A DNA stretch of 64,000 nt from Isoptericola variabilis 225 (GTDB taxonomy: Bacteria; Actinomycetota; Actinomycetes; Actinomycetales; Cellulomonadaceae). A model generated the notes under the pieces. That model was not told the DNA's origin. It searched no databases and saw only the letters and a program-made list of their open reading frames with translations. Below are positions 9,377 to 17,976 of this stretch, piece after piece. The translations under genes and the position numbers were made by a program. The stretch covers positions 1,364,001-1,428,000 of the forward strand of contig NC_015588.1 in assembly GCF_000215105.1 (NCBI RefSeq), read 5' to 3'. Every line of letters begins with the position of its first letter. Within the stretch, counting starts at the first letter, position 1.

Positions 9377-10042
9377 GTGCCCGTGCGTGCCGTCGTCCTG
9401 CCCGCGACACCGCTGCTCGTCCCCGGTGCCGCCGGGTCCGCGGACCCGGCGGCCGGCGTCCGCGCGGTCGTGCGGGCGGCCGTGCACGAGCTGCTCGACG
9501 ACGCGCTCGACGACGCCGTCCCGGCGGGCCGGACGGGCAGGCGGCTCGCCGTCCTCGCCCACCGGACGGGCGCCGCGGGCTCCCCGGCGGCTGGCCGGCC
9601 GATGCGCCCCTCGCTCGCGGGAGCGGGCATCCCGGCGCGATGGGCGCCGGTCGTCGGCGCCGACGACGAGCCGCCCGAGACGACGCAGGTGCCCACGTCC
9701 GTCACGCTCGCGTGCCTGGGAGAGGCGCTCGCGGCCCGCGGGAGCACCGAGCGGCTGCGCGACGTCGTCGTGCACGAGGTCCCGGCCGGGCTCGCGGGCT
9801 CGCCCGACGACGTCGCGCGGGTCGCGGACGCCGTGCGCGCCACGGCGGGCGTCGTGGTCGCGGGCGGGGGACCGCCGGGCGGGCTCGACGCCGCCCCGGA
9901 CGCGCTCGCCCCGGGCGTCGCGGCGGTGCTGTCGTCGCTCCGGGCGCCGGCGGGCACCTGGGTGCCCGAGGTGCGCGTGGTCCGCACGGAGCACGAGCAC
10001 CTGCCCGGCGAGTACCACGTGACGCTGCTGCGCGAGGCCTGA
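9377..10042 (+). CDS. Conserved Ala-rich protein between miaB and miaA (extradiol-dioxygenase-LigB-like fold)
   Basis: This 221-residue alanine-, proline- and glycine-rich protein occupies the place held in mycobacteria by Rv2728c, whose relatives are often labelled class III extradiol dioxygenase subunit B-like. The pattern VRAVVLPATPLLVPG at the N-terminus and LAVLAHRTG fits that label, but I see no clear metal-ligand set, so an enzymatic role is unproven. The GTG start at 9377 follows TAGGTT (9364-9369) by seven bases. The assignment rests mainly on synteny. Confidence 0.7.
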   Translation: MPVRAVVLPATPLLVPGAAGSADPAAGVRAVVRAAVHELLDDALDDAVPAGRTGRRLAVLAHRTGAAGSPAAGRPMRPSLAGAGIPARWAPVVGADDEPPETTQVPTSVTLACLGEALAARGSTERLRDVVVHEVPAGLAGSPDDVARVADAVRATAGVVVAGGGPPGGLDAAPDALAPGVAAVLSSLRAPAGTWVPEVRVVRTEHEHLPGEYHVTLLREA

Positions 10043-10066
10043 GACCGCGCGCCGGGCCGGCCGGGG

Positions 10067-10534
10067 TCAGCCGCCGGCGAGGGACCCCACGCCCGCGAGG
10101 ATCGCCCAGAACCGCACGGTGCGGCCCACGGCGACCGTCGGCACGAACACCCCCAGCGGGACCCGCACGCTGCCCGCGACGACCGAGAGGAGCATCAGGG
10201 GCGGCATCCCGACGACCGACGACAGCGCGAGCACCCCGGCGGTGAGCCACGGGCGGCCCACGACACGCGCGTGCCAGACGTCGACGCGGTGGCGGCGCGT
10301 ACCGACGTCGAGCTTGTGCTGGACCCAGCGCGACTCCATCGACCGCGCGGCGAGCACGTACCAGCAGAGCTTCCCCAGCGTCTGGCCGGCCCCGGCCGTC
10401 GCGGCGAGCGCGAGCAGGCGGACGTGATCGGTCGCGCCGAGCTGCGTCGCGACCACGCCGAGGTACACCTCGATGTTGACCAGCGGCACCATCGCCGAGA
10501 CCGCGGCCACGGCGAACGCGCCCACCAGCAGCAT
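10067..10534 (-). CDS. Small membrane protein, VTT/YqaA-like
   Basis: This 155-residue protein has about four hydrophobic segments (residues 1-30, 42-60, 95-120 and 125-150). The arrangement NIEVYLGVVATQ, GAGQTLGKLCWYVL, GMPPLMLLSVVAG and AVGRTVRFWAIL resembles the VTT (SNARE-associated, DedA/YqaA) membrane fold. The ATG at 10534 is preceded six bases away by TACTGT on the minus strand, and this start removes a charged, unlikely extension over miaA. It is divergent from miaA. The transported substrate, if any, is unknown. Confidence 0.7.
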   Translation of the reverse strand: MLLVGAFAVAAVSAMVPLVNIEVYLGVVATQLGATDHVRLLALAATAGAGQTLGKLCWYVLAARSMESRWVQHKLDVGTRRHRVDVWHARVVGRPWLTAGVLALSSVVGMPPLMLLSVVAGSVRVPLGVFVPTVAVGRTVRFWAILAGVGSLAGG

Positions 10535-10562
10535 CGTCGGACAGTACCGTACGGTGGGCCGC
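10535..10562. promoter_or_regulatory. Compact divergent leaderless promoter pair
   Basis: Only 28 bases separate the two start codons. TACTGT on the minus strand (10541-10546) serves the membrane gene, and TACGGT (10550-10555) serves miaA. Each ends six or seven bases before its own start. The -10 elements are four bases apart, so the two promoters should compete for RNA polymerase, and each -35 would lie inside the opposite gene. Confidence 0.55.
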
Positions 10563-11570
10563 GTGATCGTCGTCGCCGTCGTGGGACCCACCGCCACGGG
10601 AAAGTCGGACCTCGCGCTGGACCTCGCCGAGGCGCTCTCCACGCCCGGGCCGCCGGCCGAGATCGTCAACGCCGACGCCTACCAGCTCTACCGCGGCATG
10701 GACGTCGGCACGGCCAAGGTGCCGCCGCACGAGCGGCGCGGGATCGTCCACCACCAGCTCGACGTCCTCGACCCCCTGGAGGAGGCCTCGGTCGCCCGCT
10801 ACCAGGCGTCGGCGCGGGCGGACCTCGACGCGATCGAGGCCCGCGGCGCGCGCGCCGTCGTCGTCGGCGGCTCGGGCCTGTACGTCCGGGCGCTGCTCGA
10901 CCGCATGGACTTCCCGGGCACCGACCCGCAGGTCCGCGCCGAGCTGGAGGAGCGCGCCGAGCGCGAGGGCCGGCGCGCGCTGCACGCGGAGCTCGAGCGC
11001 CAGGACCCGGAGGCCGCGGCGCGCATCGGCCCCACCAACACCCGCCGCATCGTCCGGGCGCTCGAGGTCATCGCCATCACGGGCCTGCCGTACTCGGCCA
11101 CCCTGCCGCGCGAGGAGTACGTGCGCCCGACCGTGCAGCTCGGGCTCGACTGCGACCGCGCGGTGCTCGACGCGCGGGTCGCGGCGCGCGTGGAGCGCAT
11201 GCGTCGCGACGGTCTCGTCGACGAGGTCCTGCGCCTGGCCCGGATCGACGACGCGGGGGTCGTCCGCGGGATGGGCCGCACGGCGTCGCGCGCGGTGGGC
11301 TACGCGGAGATCCTCGACCTCGTCGGCGCGGCCGCCGGCCCCGTCCTCCACGAGGGCGACGAGGACGCCGCGTTCGAGGCGATCACCGCCAACACGCGCC
11401 GCCTGGCCCGCAAGCAGATGGGCTGGTTCGGGCGCGACCCGCGCGTGCACTGGCTCGACGCCGGGTCCCCGACGCTGCTCGACGACGCGCTCGCGATCGT
11501 GCGCGCGGCCGACGCCGGGACCCTCCCCGGGCCGGGCGAGGGCCCGGTGCGCCGTAGTCTGGGCTCATGA
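10563..11570 (+). CDS. miaA: tRNA dimethylallyltransferase MiaA
   Basis: MiaA transfers a dimethylallyl group to N6 of A37 in tRNAs that read UNN codons, making the substrate for MiaB. The 335-residue product has the P-loop GPTATGKSD at residues 8-16, the substrate Asp motif VNADAYQLYRGMDVGTAK, VVGGSGLYVRALLD and the tRNA-binding region PTNTRRIVRALEV. GTG 10563 is chosen from the TACGGT hexamer seven bases upstream; the open frame extends to 10473 without support. Its stop overlaps dapF by four bases (ATGA). Confidence 0.95.
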   Translation: MIVVAVVGPTATGKSDLALDLAEALSTPGPPAEIVNADAYQLYRGMDVGTAKVPPHERRGIVHHQLDVLDPLEEASVARYQASARADLDAIEARGARAVVVGGSGLYVRALLDRMDFPGTDPQVRAELEERAEREGRRALHAELERQDPEAAARIGPTNTRRIVRALEVIAITGLPYSATLPREEYVRPTVQLGLDCDRAVLDARVAARVERMRRDGLVDEVLRLARIDDAGVVRGMGRTASRAVGYAEILDLVGAAAGPVLHEGDEDAAFEAITANTRRLARKQMGWFGRDPRVHWLDAGSPTLLDDALAIVRAADAGTLPGPGEGPVRRSLGS

Positions 11571-12493
11571 CCTTGCGCTTCACCAAGGGCCACGGCACGC
11601 ACAACGACTTCGTGCTCGTCGCCGACACGCGCGGCGACCTCGACCTCACGCCCGAGCAGGTGCGGCGCCTCGCCGACCGGCGCGGCGGGATCGGGGGCGA
11701 CGGCGTCATCAGGCTCGCGCCGACCGCGGCGCTGGCCCGGGCGGGCGAGACGGTCGCCGACGAGGTGCTCGCGGCCGAGCCCGGCGCGATCTGGTTCATG
11801 GACTACCGCAACGCGGACGGGTCCGTGGCCGAGATGTGCGGCAACGGGGTGCGCGTGTTCACCGCGTTCGCGGAGGAGCTCGGCCTCGTCGACCTCGCGG
11901 GCGGCGGCGAGCTCGCGCTCGGCACGCGTGCCGGGGTGCGGCGCGTGCGGCGCGAGGAGAGCGGCTGGTACGCGGTCGACATGGGCCCGTGGTTCCTGCC
12001 CGGCGGCGAGGAGGCCGCGGCCGCGGGCGCCGACGCGAAGGTCATGGTGCACGGCTGGCCGGCGCCGCGGCCCGCCCTCAGCGTCGACGTCGGCAACCCG
12101 CACACCGTCGTGGCGCTCCCGCAGGCCGCCGAGCTCGGTGCGGCCGACCTCACCCGGCAGCCGGCCGTGGAGCCCGTCCCGCCGCACGGGACGAACGTCG
12201 AGCTCGTCGTCCCGCTCGGCGAGGAGACCGGGCCCGACGGCGAGCCCGCCGGCCGGGTGCGCATGCGCGTGCACGAGCGCGGCGTGGGGGAGACGCAGTC
12301 GTGCGGCACGGGCGCGTGCGCCGCGGCGCTCGCGGTCCGGACCTGGGCCTCCGGCGGCACGGGCGCGGGCGCGCCCGACACGTGGTTCGTCGAGGTGCCC
12401 GGCGGCGAGGTGCGGGTGCGGCTGCTGCCCGGCGGGCACGTCGAGCTCGCCGGGCCTGCCGAGCTCGTCTACTCGGGCGAGATCGAGCTGTAG
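11567..12493 (+). CDS. dapF: Diaminopimelate epimerase
   Basis: DapF interconverts LL- and meso-diaminopimelate in lysine synthesis. The 308-residue enzyme keeps both catalytic cysteines: Cys91 in EMCGNGVR and Cys246 in QSCGTGACAA. TKGHGTHNDF and VDVGNPHTVV are substrate-loop motifs. It overlaps miaA by ATGA, and a TAGTCT hexamer (11555-11560) gives it a possible leaderless start of its own. Because MurE in this window lacks the DAP-type motif, DapF here probably serves lysine synthesis rather than a DAP cell wall. Confidence 0.96.
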   Translation: MTLRFTKGHGTHNDFVLVADTRGDLDLTPEQVRRLADRRGGIGGDGVIRLAPTAALARAGETVADEVLAAEPGAIWFMDYRNADGSVAEMCGNGVRVFTAFAEELGLVDLAGGGELALGTRAGVRRVRREESGWYAVDMGPWFLPGGEEAAAAGADAKVMVHGWPAPRPALSVDVGNPHTVVALPQAAELGAADLTRQPAVEPVPPHGTNVELVVPLGEETGPDGEPAGRVRMRVHERGVGETQSCGTGACAAALAVRTWASGGTGAGAPDTWFVEVPGGEVRVRLLPGGHVELAGPAELVYSGEIEL

Positions 12494-12495
12494 CC

Positions 12496-12569
12496 CCGCG
12501 AGATACCGAGTTCCCCGGCGACGTACCGGGTCCAGGGCGGTACTTCGCCGGGAACCCGGTACGTCGCGG
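12496..12569. repeat. Nested inverted-repeat element between convergent genes
   Basis: The inner arms GTTCCCCGGCGACGTACC and GGTACTTCGCCGGGAAC pair with one bulge and one mismatch. The outer arms CCGCGAGATACCGAG (12496-12510) and CCCGGTACGTCGCGG (12555-12569) pair at 12 of 15 positions. The unit GCGACGTACCGGG therefore occurs in both orientations. It separates dapF from the convergent methyltransferase gene and is a likely two-way terminator. Sequence units resemble those at 2871 and 8169. Confidence 0.75.
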
Positions 12570-12578
12570 CTCGTGCGG

Positions 12579-13181
12579 TCAGCGCGTCACGCGCAGGATG
12601 CGGAAGCCCTTGGACGACGCCTCGCGCGCCGTCGGCAGACCGAGCTCGGACTCGATCCACCGCGCGAGCGAGTCGGAGCCGAGGTTCTTCTGCACCACGA
12701 GCCACGCCGCGGCGTCGGACCCGAGGCGCGGGAGCCACCGGCCGAGCAGCTCGTGCAGCGCCTGCTTGCCGACCCGGATCGGCGGGTTGGACCAGATCGC
12801 GGCGAAAGCGACGTCGTCGGGCACGTCGTCGGGCGTCACGGCGCGCACGCCCGCGAGTCCCAGCCGCTCGGCGTTGCGCCGCACGAGGTCGAGCGCGCGC
12901 GTGTTGACGTCGACCGCCCACACGGTCGCGTGCGGCTGCTCGAGCGCCATGGTCAGGGCGAGCGGCCCCCAGCCGCAGCCGAGGTCCAGCAGGTCGCCCG
13001 ACGGCGGGGGCGGCACCTCGCGCAGCAGCACCTGAGTGCCCTTGTCCACGCCGCCGGGGGAGAAGACGCCCGGGGCGACCTCGACCTCGACGTCGCGGCC
13101 GGCGAGCCGGACGGCGACGAGCCGGCGCTCGTCGTCGGACGCGGGCTCGGCCGTGAAGTAGTGCTCGGGCTCCTCGGTCAC
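12579..13181 (-). CDS. Class I SAM-dependent methyltransferase, RsmC-like (MTS domain)
   Basis: This 200-residue methyltransferase resembles the catalytic half of RsmC/RlmG, which methylate guanines in rRNA. The SAM site is LLDLGCGWGPLAL, the acidic loop is VWAVDVNTRAL, and the catalytic motif is SNPPIRVG, typical of base-amino methyltransferases. The upstream guard domain of E. coli RsmC is absent, as is common in actinobacterial versions. The start is GTG at 13181, with TAGGAT on the minus strand (13188-13193) six bases upstream. The exact substrate is not known. Confidence 0.85.
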   Translation of the reverse strand: MTEEPEHYFTAEPASDDERRLVAVRLAGRDVEVEVAPGVFSPGGVDKGTQVLLREVPPPPSGDLLDLGCGWGPLALTMALEQPHATVWAVDVNTRALDLVRRNAERLGLAGVRAVTPDDVPDDVAFAAIWSNPPIRVGKQALHELLGRWLPRLGSDAAAWLVVQKNLGSDSLARWIESELGLPTAREASSKGFRILRVTR

Positions 13182-13281
13182 GCCGCGATCCTATGCGCGG
13201 CACGAAATCCTCGTGTGCGGGACGATCTCGCGTGGGATCCTTGTTGTCACCAGTGCTACCGCACCGCGCCGAAGGAGACCC

Positions 13282-14814
13282 TTGACCCACACCCCGACGA
13301 ACCCCGACACCCCGTTCACAGGGTCGACACCCTCAGACGCCGACCGCGACGCGCAGGCGATCGCGAACGACGTCGTCGCGCGGGTCCTCGCTCGGGCCGG
13401 GACGGCGCGCGCCGAGGGCGGCACCGTCCACACCGACCACGACGGCGACCAGCTCGACCTCGAGGAGCGTTCCGCGCTACGTCGGGTCGTCGGTCTGTCG
13501 ACCGAGCTCGAGGACGTCACCGAGGTCGAGTACCGGCAGCTGCGCCTCGAGAAGGTCGTGCTCGTCGGCCTCTACTCGGGGGGCGAGGCCGCCGCGGCCG
13601 AGGCCGAGGTCTCGCTGCGCGAGCTCGCCGCCCTGGCCGAGACCGCCGGCTCGCAGGTCCTCGACGGCCTGCTCCAGCGCCGCCAGAAGCCCGACCCCGG
13701 CACCTACCTCGGCTCGGGCAAGGCCGCCGAGCTGGCCGACGTCGTCGCCGCCGTGGGCGCCGACACCGTCATCGCCGACACCGAGCTGGCCCCGTCGCAG
13801 CGGCGTGCCCTCGAGGACATCGTCAAGGTCAAGGTGGTCGACCGGACCGCGCTCATCCTCGACATCTTCGCCCAGCACGCCAAGTCGCGGGAGGGCAAGG
13901 CGCAGGTCGAGCTCGCGCAGCTCGAGTACCTGCTGCCGCGCCTGCGCGGCTGGGGCGAGTCGATGTCCCGCCAGGCCGGCGGCCAGGTCGGCTCGGCCGG
14001 CGCCGGCATGGGCTCGCGCGGCCCCGGTGAGACGAAGATCGAGCTCGACCGGCGCCGGATCCGCAACCGCATGGCCAAGCTGCGCCGCGAGATCGCGGCC
14101 ATGGCACCGGCCCGCGTGACCAAGCGCCTCGAGCGCAAGCGGCACTCGATCCCGAACGTCGCCATCGCGGGCTACACCAACGCGGGCAAGTCGTCGCTGC
14201 TCAACGCGCTGACCGACGCGGGCGTGCTCGTCGAGAACGCGCTGTTCGCCACGCTCGACCCGACCGTGCGGCGCGCCCGGACCGACGACGGCCGCGTGTA
14301 CACGCTCGCCGACACGGTCGGCTTCGTGCGCCACCTGCCGCACCAGCTCGTCGAGGCGTTCCGCTCGACGCTCGAGGAGGTCGCCGACGCCGCGCTGCTG
14401 CTGCACGTGGTCGACGCGTCCCACCCCGACCCGGAGGGGCAGATCGCGGCCGTCCGCGAGGTGCTCTCCGAGATCCCGGGCGTCGAGGACGTCCCCGAGG
14501 TCGTCGTGCTCAACAAGGCCGACGTCGCGGACCCCGCCGTGGTCGGGCGCATCCAGCGCCGCGAGCGGCGAACCGTGGTCGTCTCCGCGCACACGGGCGA
14601 GGGCATCGCCGAGCTCAAGGCGCTCATCGCCGACGAGCTGCCGCGCCCCGACGTCGAGATCGACGTCGTGGTCCCGTACTCGCGCGGCGACCTGGTGCAC
14701 CGGGTGCACGAGGCGGGCGAGATCGACGCCGAGGAGCACCTCGCCGACGGCACGCGCCTGCGCGGGCGCGTCGACCCCTCGCTCGCGGCCGAGCTCGAGC
14801 GCGCCGCGGTCTGA
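13282..14814 (+). CDS. hflX: GTPase HflX
   Basis: HflX is a ribosome-associated GTPase that splits stalled or stress-damaged 70S ribosomes. The 510-residue product has the N-terminal HflX domain (VLVGLYSGG, GTYLGSGKAAEL, QRRALEDI), the glycine-rich linker GSRGPGETKIE, and the G motifs GYTNAGKSS, DTVGFVRHLP and NKAD. TTG at 13282 is chosen because GAAGGAG sits four bases upstream; the frame extends to 13213 but lacks a ribosome site. It stands alone, between a divergent methyltransferase gene and a helicase gene. Confidence 0.93.
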   Translation: MTHTPTNPDTPFTGSTPSDADRDAQAIANDVVARVLARAGTARAEGGTVHTDHDGDQLDLEERSALRRVVGLSTELEDVTEVEYRQLRLEKVVLVGLYSGGEAAAAEAEVSLRELAALAETAGSQVLDGLLQRRQKPDPGTYLGSGKAAELADVVAAVGADTVIADTELAPSQRRALEDIVKVKVVDRTALILDIFAQHAKSREGKAQVELAQLEYLLPRLRGWGESMSRQAGGQVGSAGAGMGSRGPGETKIELDRRRIRNRMAKLRREIAAMAPARVTKRLERKRHSIPNVAIAGYTNAGKSSLLNALTDAGVLVENALFATLDPTVRRARTDDGRVYTLADTVGFVRHLPHQLVEAFRSTLEEVADAALLLHVVDASHPDPEGQIAAVREVLSEIPGVEDVPEVVVLNKADVADPAVVGRIQRRERRTVVVSAHTGEGIAELKALIADELPRPDVEIDVVVPYSRGDLVHRVHEAGEIDAEEHLADGTRLRGRVDPSLAAELERAAV

Positions 14815-14864
14815 CGCCTGTGGACGGTCCCGGACGCGTCGGCGCCGGGACCTAGGATCGACGG

Positions 14865-16994
14865 GTGAACCTCCCCGACGCCGCCACCGACCGGTCCGCC
14901 GCCGCACCCGACCACCGGGCCGGCGACGGATGGGCCGACGCGGGAACCGACGGCGTGCCCGGCGTCGAGGAACTGCTCGACCTCACGGTCGGGGCGCTCG
15001 GCGGCGGCCGGCGTGAGGGCCAGCACCGCATGGCGCTCGCGGTCGCCGACGCCGTCGCGTCGGGCGAGCACCTGCTCGTCCAGGCGGGCACGGGCACCGG
15101 AAAGTCCCTGGCCTACCTCGTGCCGGCGGTGCGCCACGCGGTGGTGGACGGCGGCCGCGTCGTCGTGTCGACCGCGACGCTCGCGCTCCAGCGCCAGGTC
15201 ATCACGCGCGACCTGCCGCTCGTGGCCGAGGCCGTCGCCCCCCGGCTGCCGCGCGAGCCGCGCGTCGCGCTGCTCAAGGGATGGCACAACTACCTGTGCC
15301 TGCACAAGACGGGCGGCGGCTACCCCGTCGACGAGGCGACCCTGTTCGACCTGCCTGGTGCCACCGAGGGTGCGGCGGCCGAGCAGCACCCGCCGCCCGC
15401 CGACGGAGGGCCCGGTCGCCGCGGTCGCCGCGGCGACGACGGGCCGAGCCTGGCCGACCACGTGCGACGGCTGCACGCGTGGGCGCAGGAGACCGACACG
15501 GGCGACCGCGACGACCTCGTGCCGGGCGTGCCCGACCGCGCCTGGCGCCAGGTCTCGGTCACGGCGCTCGAGTGCCTCGGCAACCGCTGCCCGATGCTCG
15601 ACGAGTGCTTCCCCGAGCGGGCGCGCGCGAGCGCGCGCGAGGCCGACGTCGTCGTGACGAACCACGCGATGCTCGGCATCGCGGCGTCGGGCAGCCCCGG
15701 CGTGCTGCCCGAGCACGACGTCGTGATCGTCGACGAGGCGCACGAGCTCGCCGACCGGATCACGTCGGCCGCGACGGTCGACCTGTCGCTGACGTCGGTC
15801 GAGCACGCGGCCCGCCTCGCCCGGCGGCACGGCGGCACCGAGACGTCGGCGCTCGACGACGCCGCGCAGCGGCTCGGCTCGCTGCTCGCGACCGTCCCGG
15901 CCGAGCGCTTCCCGCAGGGCCTGCCGGACGACCTGCGCGCCGCCGTCGCGACCGTGCGCGACGCCGCGCGCGAGCTGCTCACGCGGCTCAAGCCCGAGGG
16001 CGGCGGGCAGGGGCCGGCGCAGCCCGACCCGGGCGTGAAGATGGCGCAGTCGGCGGTGCTCCAGCTCTTCGAGGTCGCCGAGCGCATGGCGGCCGAGGAC
16101 ACGAGCGCCGACGTGCTGTGGTGCTCGCGCCCGCCCGACGACGCGCCCTGGGCCGGGGACGGGATCACGCGACTGCACGCCGCCCCGCTCGCGGTCGCGG
16201 GCCTCATCCGCACCCAGCTGCTCGGCGAGGCGACGGGCGTGTTCACGTCCGCGACGCTCGCCCTCGGCGGCTCGTTCGACCCGGTCGCGCGCTCGCTCGG
16301 CCTCGGCGCCCCGTCGGAGGACGGCAGCGCCCGGTGGCGCGGGCTCGACGTCGGCAGCCCTTTCGACTACCCGCGCCAGGGCATCCTCTACGTCGCGCGG
16401 CACCTGCCCGCGCCTGGCCGTGAGCCCACGACCGACGCCCAGCTCGACGAGATCGCGGGGCTCATCGAGGCCGCCGGAGGGCGGACGCTCGGTCTCTTCT
16501 CGTCGCGCCGGGCGGCGAACGCCGCGGCCGAGGCGCTGCGCGAGCGGCTCGACGTGCCGGTCCTGTGCCAGGGCGACGACCAGCTCCCGAGCCTCGTGCG
16601 CGCGTTCGCCGAGGACCCGGCCACGTGCCTCTTCGGCACACTGTCCCTGTGGCAGGGCGTCGACGTCCCGGGCCCGTCGTGCCAGCTCGTCATCGTCGAC
16701 CGCATCCCGTTCCCGCGGCCCGACGACCCGATCAAGGCGGCGCGTGCCCGCGCGGTCGAGCAGGCCGGCGGCAACGGGTTCATGCAGGTCGCGGCGACGC
16801 ACGCGGCGCTGCTGCTCGCCCAGGGCGCTGGCAGGCTCATCCGGTCGACCGACGACCGCGGGGTCGTCGCGGTGCTCGACCCGCGCCTGGCCACGGCCCG
16901 CTACGGCACGTTCCTCACGCGGTCGATGCCGGACTTCTGGCCGACGACGGACGCGCGGCTCGTCCGGGCTGCCCTGCGTCGCCTCGACACGTAG
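14865..16994 (+). CDS. DinG/XPD-like ATP-dependent DNA helicase
   Basis: This 709-residue superfamily-2 helicase belongs to the iron-sulfur XPD/DinG group, which unwinds 5' to 3' and can resolve R-loops or damaged DNA. Walker A is VQAGTGTGKSLAYLVP (about residue 73), the DEAH box is VIVDEAHELAD (about 288), and a cysteine cluster (CLHKT, then CLGNRCPMLDEC) fits a 4Fe-4S site. Motif VI is GAGRLIRSTDDRG. The GTG start follows TAGGAT (14853-14858) by six bases. No SOS box is visible, so SOS control is not indicated. Confidence 0.9.
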   Translation: MNLPDAATDRSAAAPDHRAGDGWADAGTDGVPGVEELLDLTVGALGGGRREGQHRMALAVADAVASGEHLLVQAGTGTGKSLAYLVPAVRHAVVDGGRVVVSTATLALQRQVITRDLPLVAEAVAPRLPREPRVALLKGWHNYLCLHKTGGGYPVDEATLFDLPGATEGAAAEQHPPPADGGPGRRGRRGDDGPSLADHVRRLHAWAQETDTGDRDDLVPGVPDRAWRQVSVTALECLGNRCPMLDECFPERARASAREADVVVTNHAMLGIAASGSPGVLPEHDVVIVDEAHELADRITSAATVDLSLTSVEHAARLARRHGGTETSALDDAAQRLGSLLATVPAERFPQGLPDDLRAAVATVRDAARELLTRLKPEGGGQGPAQPDPGVKMAQSAVLQLFEVAERMAAEDTSADVLWCSRPPDDAPWAGDGITRLHAAPLAVAGLIRTQLLGEATGVFTSATLALGGSFDPVARSLGLGAPSEDGSARWRGLDVGSPFDYPRQGILYVARHLPAPGREPTTDAQLDEIAGLIEAAGGRTLGLFSSRRAANAAAEALRERLDVPVLCQGDDQLPSLVRAFAEDPATCLFGTLSLWQGVDVPGPSCQLVIVDRIPFPRPDDPIKAARARAVEQAGGNGFMQVAATHAALLLAQGAGRLIRSTDDRGVVAVLDPRLATARYGTFLTRSMPDFWPTTDARLVRAALRRLDT

Positions 16995-17004
16995 CCTGAG
17001 GTCC

Positions 17005-17964
17005 GTGAACGCTCCCCGTCCCCGTTCCCGGCTGGCCATCGTCGGCGCCGGCGCCGTCGGCTCGACCCTCGCGTACGCCGCGCTCGCGCGCGGGTCCGCG
17101 CGGACCGTCGCCCTCATGGACGTCAACCGCCGCAAGGTCGACGCCGAGGTGCTCGACCTGCGCCACGGGGCGATGTTCGTGCCGCAGGCCGAGATCGTCG
17201 GGTCCGACGACGTCGAGGTGTGCCGGGACGCCGACGTCGTCGTGGTGACGGCCGGCGCCAAGCAGCAGCCCGGGCAGTCCCGCCTCGACCTCGCCGAGGC
17301 CACGGTGGGTCTGGTCCGGAAGATCATGCCGGGCCTGGTCGAGGTGGCGCCCGACGCCGTCTTCATCATGGTGACCAACCCGGTCGACGTCGTCACGTAC
17401 GCCGCGCAGCAGGTCTCGGGCCTGCCGCCCGAGCGGGTGTTCGGCAGCGGCACGGTGCTCGACTCGTCGCGGCTGCGCTCGGCGCTCGCCGAGCACTGCG
17501 GCGTCGCCGTCGGCAACGTGCACGCGTACGTCGCGGGCGAGCACGGCGACTCCGAGATCGCGCTGTGGAGCTCGGCGACCATCGGCGGCGTGCCGCTCCT
17601 GCGGTGGACGGCGCTCCCCGGCCGGCCGCCGCTCGACGCCGCGGCGCGCGAGCGGATCGCGACCGACGTGGTCGAGTCGGCGTACCGCGTGATCGAGGGC
17701 AAGGGTGCGACGAACTACGCGGTCGGCCTGGCCGCCACGCGCATCATCGAGGCCGTGCTCAAGGACGAGCACCGCATCATGCCCGTGTCGTCGAGGCTCG
17801 ACGACTACCACGGCATCTCGGACGTGTGCCTGTCGGTGCCGTCGCTCGTCGACCGCCGCGGCGTCACCGCGACCGTCGACGTGCCGCTCTCGGACGAGGA
17901 GGTGGCGGGGCTGCGCGCCTCGGCCGACGCGATGCGGGAGGTCCAGCGCCGCCTCGGCCTGTGA
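17005..17964 (+). CDS. ldh: L-lactate dehydrogenase
   Basis: This enzyme reduces pyruvate to L-lactate with NADH. The 319-residue product has the Rossmann motif IVGAGAVGSTLAYA, the loop AKQQPGQSRLDL with the substrate-binding Arg, TNPVDVVTYAA, and the catalytic His180 in GEHGDSE. The Gln before the PGQ-type loop and the overall motif set favour lactate over malate dehydrogenase. GTG 17005 follows TAGCCT (16992-16997) by seven bases. Its 3' end lies 12 bases from that of lexA on the other strand, with no terminator between. Confidence 0.93.
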   Translation: MNAPRPRSRLAIVGAGAVGSTLAYAALARGSARTVALMDVNRRKVDAEVLDLRHGAMFVPQAEIVGSDDVEVCRDADVVVVTAGAKQQPGQSRLDLAEATVGLVRKIMPGLVEVAPDAVFIMVTNPVDVVTYAAQQVSGLPPERVFGSGTVLDSSRLRSALAEHCGVAVGNVHAYVAGEHGDSEIALWSSATIGGVPLLRWTALPGRPPLDAAARERIATDVVESAYRVIEGKGATNYAVGLAATRIIEAVLKDEHRIMPVSSRLDDYHGISDVCLSVPSLVDRRGVTATVDVPLSDEEVAGLRASADAMREVQRRLGL

Positions 17965-17976
17965 CGGGCGGGTGAC

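Noticed and set aside
14172..17702. Minus-strand open frame of 1176 codons
   Set aside because: It runs opposite hflX, the helicase and ldh, has Arg/Ser/His-rich non-family sequence, and is a shadow caused by high GC.
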